The notes under the pieces were generated by a model, which was not told the origin of the DNA, searched no databases, and worked only from the letters and a program-made list of their open reading frames with translations. Source: an uncultured Bacteroidales bacterium (GTDB lineage: Bacteria; Bacteroidota; Bacteroidia; Bacteroidales; FEN-979). Taken from it: DNA of 64,000 bases. Where the stretch lies: the NCBI GenBank assembly GCA_903945175.1, contig CAJAUM010000133.1:62001-126000 (forward strand), read 5' to 3'. Positions 61,387-64,000 of the stretch are shown here, piece after piece (positions within the stretch are counted from its first letter, which is position 1; every line of letters begins with the position of its first letter). Both the position numbers and the translations under genes were made by a program.

Positions 61387-61448
61387 TCAATTTATTCAAG
61401 GTGGAAGACTGAATGGTAAAAAAATCAACATTGCTTGTGTTTCATGCC

Positions 61449-61514
61449 TTCAATAAAGGAAATATTGAGGTGCAGTTTGCCAGAGCTGAAATGATCAAAT
61501 ATGGAAACCCGTGA
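61449..61514 (+). pseudogene. fragment of a DUF4143 ATPase gene
   Basis: In one frame it reads FNKGNIEVQFARAEMIKYGNP and then TGA. The intact ATPase at 54977-56296 has INKGNIAEQFAGTEMIKYANP at the corresponding place. About 60 bp are clearly alignable. No ATPase domain remains on either side, so it is a decayed remnant of a second copy. Confidence 0.8.
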
Positions 61515-61570
61515 ACACGGTTATCTGGGTGTCGCCAGCATGGGAATGGGTTTCACAGTAGGAACAACAA

Positions 61571-61623
61571 AATTAATAAATTCACCTTCCAGGCTTTAAA
61601 CCTTGAAGGTGAATTTATTAATT
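61571..61623. repeat. perfect 19-bp inverted repeat overlapping the second regulator promoter
   Basis: AATTAATAAATTCACCTTC at 61571-61589 is inverted at 61605-61623 around a 15-nt loop. The right arm reaches into the -7 box TAATTTTG (61619-61626). It is absent before the first copy. It could be an operator, a hairpin terminator of upstream transcription, or the scar of an insertion. Confidence 0.85.
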
Positions 61624-61757
61624 TTGATACCTTTGATGTCCATTCTGACTGGCATTTTGAAGAGGTCAAACATGTTGCTGATGCGTGAACAAATTTTATT
61701 AAAGCTGTCTTTCCTCACCACATTCCTCCTGTGTGCGATGGCGCTCAGCCTGCCCGC
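61618..61757 (+). repeat. 140-bp direct repeat, copy 2
   Basis: Copy of 56325-56464 with four mismatches; it begins inside the inverted repeat at 61571-61623 and includes the promoter box TAATTTTG and the signal-peptide codons of the second regulator. Confidence 0.9.
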
Positions 61758-63435
61758 GCAAAAGCCGCCAGATAGTTTGCTGAATATTGTGCGTAACTCA
61801 TCAGGTGAAGCCAGGTTTAAAGCGCTCAAAGCGCTGGGGAAATACTACAAGCCATCAGATCCGGCAAAATCAATCGAATATGCCGGCGAGGCGAGGAAAC
61901 AGGCCAGGGTTATGAACGACCGCAGCCTGGAGGCGGATGCCATGAATGATATGGCCATCCTGATGCTGATGATGCAGCAAAACAGGCAGGCGGTTCTACT
62001 GCTGCAGGAAAGTATCCGGATTTATGACTCGCTGAATGATGGGGAGGGCATGGCAAAGGTGACCAACAACCTCGGGATCGCCTGGTCGCAGATTGGTTCG
62101 TTTGAAAATTCTCTGACCTGCTACAATCGGGCGCTCAAATGGTATACGAAAACAAAAGATCTACCGAAACAGGCTCGCGTGTACATGAGCCTGGGACTGG
62201 TTTATGAACAACTCATGAAATTCGACCAGGCATTAAGTGCGCATCAAAAAGCATTGGAGATTTTTGCAGGAGAAAATGATGAACAGATGATGGCTGATGC
62301 AGGGGTGAACCTGGGTGTTGCCTTTAAATCAATCGGAAATTTCACCCAGGCGGAGTATCATCTCAAGAAATCACTCGGGTTTTACAAGCAGCATCATAAC
62401 ATTTTTGGTATGGCAGTGACTACCAGTAACCTGGCCCAGCTTTGTAAGGCGAAGGGTGATTTTAAGAATGCGTTTGACTGGTACCGTAAAGCCCTGCCGA
62501 TGATCAGGCAAATCAACAATACCTGGGCTGAAGCCGGAGTTTACCTCGACCTGGCCGAAATTCATTTTGAAAGAGCCCAGTGGAATGAAGCACTCAGCAA
62601 CCTCACTGCCGCTGATAAGCTTATTGCGCCCGAAAACGATCCGGGTTTGCAATCTCAGATTTTCCTCCTTTACAGCCGTGTGTATGACACCTTGCAGCAA
62701 AATCGGCTTGCATTGAATTTCTTCAAACGACACACTGCACTGAAAGACACCCTGGCGTCGGCAGAAAAAACAAAGGCCATCGAAGAGCTGAACATCCGGT
62801 ATGAAACAGAAAAAATGTCTGCTGAAAATGAATTGCTGAGAGCAGATATCCAGGTTCATAAATTCCGGCAGTGGATGCTTTTTGCATTTGCACTTACCGC
62901 ATTGTTGACTGCCATTTTTATAACCGGCATTTTTATCCGTAAAAGAAAACAACTTATTCTCAATAAAATAAAATCAGAACAGGATGCCATGAAGGCAAAA
63001 GAGGACATGATGAAGTTGAGTCATGAACTTACCGCCAAGGCCCTGCATATGGCCGGCGGCGCGGAGAAAAAAGCAGTATTTGCCGAAAAACTCATCGCGC
63101 TTGTCCCGTTTATCAACCAAGAAGGTCAAACTGTTTTGCAAAGCCTGGTCGACGAATTTAACAACCCGATCGATGACAATCTTTGGGAAGAAGTTGAAAA
63201 ATATTTCGAAAAAATGCATCCCGCCTTCCTGGCAAAGCTGCTTGCCCGTTTCCCTGATTTGACACCCAACGACCGGAAAATATGCTCCATGATCAGACTT
63301 AACCTCTCAACCAAAGAGATCGCCCTTATGCTCAACCGGAGTTCACGGACCATTGAGTCTTCCAAATACCAGATCAAAAAGAAACTGAACCTTGGAGATG
63401 ACCAAAATCTCACCAATTTTCTTATCTCATTGTAA
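61681..63435 (+). CDS. TPR-containing LuxR-type transcriptional regulator, second copy
   Basis: The 584-residue product has the same signal peptide as 56388 (MREQILLKLSFLTTFLLCAM). TPR units follow (VTNNLGIAWSQIGSFENSL, VYMSLGLVYEQLMKFDQALS), then one membrane helix (MLFAFALTALLTAIFITGIF). It has a shorter linker without the 14-residue repeats, and a C-terminal HTH (LTPNDRKICSMIRLNLSTKE; MLNRSSRTIESSKYQIKKKL). The mature proteins are clearly diverged, so they may sense different signals. The inverted repeat at 61571-61623 overlaps its promoter. Confidence 0.85.
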   Translation: MREQILLKLSFLTTFLLCAMALSLPAQKPPDSLLNIVRNSSGEARFKALKALGKYYKPSDPAKSIEYAGEARKQARVMNDRSLEADAMNDMAILMLMMQQNRQAVLLLQESIRIYDSLNDGEGMAKVTNNLGIAWSQIGSFENSLTCYNRALKWYTKTKDLPKQARVYMSLGLVYEQLMKFDQALSAHQKALEIFAGENDEQMMADAGVNLGVAFKSIGNFTQAEYHLKKSLGFYKQHHNIFGMAVTTSNLAQLCKAKGDFKNAFDWYRKALPMIRQINNTWAEAGVYLDLAEIHFERAQWNEALSNLTAADKLIAPENDPGLQSQIFLLYSRVYDTLQQNRLALNFFKRHTALKDTLASAEKTKAIEELNIRYETEKMSAENELLRADIQVHKFRQWMLFAFALTALLTAIFITGIFIRKRKQLILNKIKSEQDAMKAKEDMMKLSHELTAKALHMAGGAEKKAVFAEKLIALVPFINQEGQTVLQSLVDEFNNPIDDNLWEEVEKYFEKMHPAFLAKLLARFPDLTPNDRKICSMIRLNLSTKEIALMLNRSSRTIESSKYQIKKKLNLGDDQNLTNFLISL

Positions 63436-63571
63436 TTCTGATTATTACACTTTTTCGTAAACTCACCCAGTAGTTTTCAAGTACGCTTTTTCCCGAACCT
63501 GTCCAATTTTCAGTAGGTTTTCAGTACCCTGGAATTAGGACATTGGCCATGCCCTGAGCTATCATTGCAGC

Positions 63572-63808
63572 ATGGAACCCAACGACAACTCCCTTCCCTT
63601 ATCTTCCCGGCTGCCCGACCAGGAGACAAACGACTTTACTTCATCATGGGATGAAGAACGCTTAAGTGACGACCAGGAAGGCGAAAAGGATGATTTTACG
63701 AAAATATTGAACCGATTTGCCGAACTGGCCCGGATGGAGGGGCGTGTTTACAGGAAGTTGATTGAGGAGGTGAAGATGGAGAAAAGAAAGAGTGAAGAGT
63801 CAATGTAA
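63572..63808 (+). CDS. small acidic hypothetical protein
   Basis: The 78-residue product is acidic at the N-terminus (DQETNDFTSSWDEERLSDDQ) and ends in a basic helix (GRVYRKLIEEVKMEKRKSEE). It has no signal peptide. The preceding 63436-63571 holds no clear gene. Family unknown. Confidence 0.5.
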   Translation: MEPNDNSLPLSSRLPDQETNDFTSSWDEERLSDDQEGEKDDFTKILNRFAELARMEGRVYRKLIEEVKMEKRKSEESM

Positions 63809-63938
63809 AAAGAAAAATGAACATCAATAAATCCAAATAACCTAATAAACGAGAATTATGTAAACAATCTTTCCGGCAAAGGGAGACCAGGCGGCGAAAA
63901 AAGAACAAGGGAAATAATTAATTTAATAATTCAAAAAT

Positions 63939-64000
63939 ATGAAAAGAAATCTATGTTTTATGCTGGTAATTTGTTTTCTGACAGGGATGTTGGAGACCCA
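63939..64000 (+). CDS. start of an exported protein, cut by the right window edge
   Basis: ATG 63939 opens MKRNLCFMLVICFLTGMLET, a signal peptide-like start with a hydrophobic core. The frame is open to the window end. Nothing more can be said about the product. Confidence 0.45.
   Translation, partial: MKRNLCFMLVICFLTGMLET

Overview
The window reads as a chromosome segment of an anaerobic member of the Bacteroidota (Bacteroidales-like). Evidence seen in the sequence: a PorQ-type type IX secretion gene, typical Bacteroidota families (DUF4294, DUF5683, DUF5723, DUF3276, Bacteroidota-length NusB and signal peptidase), lipoproteins with acidic residues after the lipid cysteine, and many upstream boxes of the form TAnnTTTG, the Bacteroidota -7 element. 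Two [FeFe]-hydrogenase loci indicate fermentative hydrogen metabolism.

Positions 1 to about 14.2 kb form an integrated phage-like element that is cut by the left window edge. A divergent control region (near-perfect 34-bp palindrome at 12761-12794) separates a rightward repressor-like gene and a possible cargo gene from a long leftward early operon. That operon holds small DNA-binding proteins, a DUF5131 (Gp37/Gp68) protein, a replication-initiation protein, a J-domain protein, a GH16-like hydrolase and an array of tiny overlapping genes sharing C-terminal motifs. It also holds a protein whose C-terminus looks like the variable C-type-lectin region of a diversity-generating retroelement, although no reverse transcriptase lies in the window. 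A terminator at 849-882 closes the array, and a separate unit (basic protein plus transglutaminase-like protein) continues off the left edge. A tRNA-His whose two acceptor strands do not pair fully sits at the right border and is the likely attachment site. No integrase is seen.

14.3-42.5 kb is housekeeping chromosome. It contains an oligopeptide ABC permease, an outer-membrane DUF5723 protein, thiol peroxidase, tRNA-Leu, and a tig-clpP-clpX proteostasis run in which the trigger factor lacks most of its PPIase domain and has a His-rich tail. These are followed by a glycosyltransferase fusion, a 2-oxoacid dehydrogenase E2, an exonuclease and an FAH-family enzyme. A leftward block holds DUF721, recF, ispH, porQ and nusB. 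A rightward block holds parA, parB, DUF5683, dapB, lepB, DUF4412, ftsK, lolA and split transketolase, with truA convergent.

42.7-54.7 kb is the hydrogen block: a three-gene hydrogenase locus (NuoE-like, NuoF-like, HydA), a histidine kinase/response regulator pair with a divergent periplasmic protein, and then a four-gene Hnd-type locus. In the second locus the last gene is separated from the rest by 22 copies of a 7-bp repeat.

54.9-64 kb looks like a recently duplicated regulatory island. It holds a DUF4143 ATPase, two TPR/LuxR-type regulators whose first 140 bp are almost identical, a degenerate receiver protein, and a large probable surface lipoprotein of unknown function. A fragment of a second DUF4143 ATPase lies next to a perfect 19-bp inverted repeat just before the second regulator.
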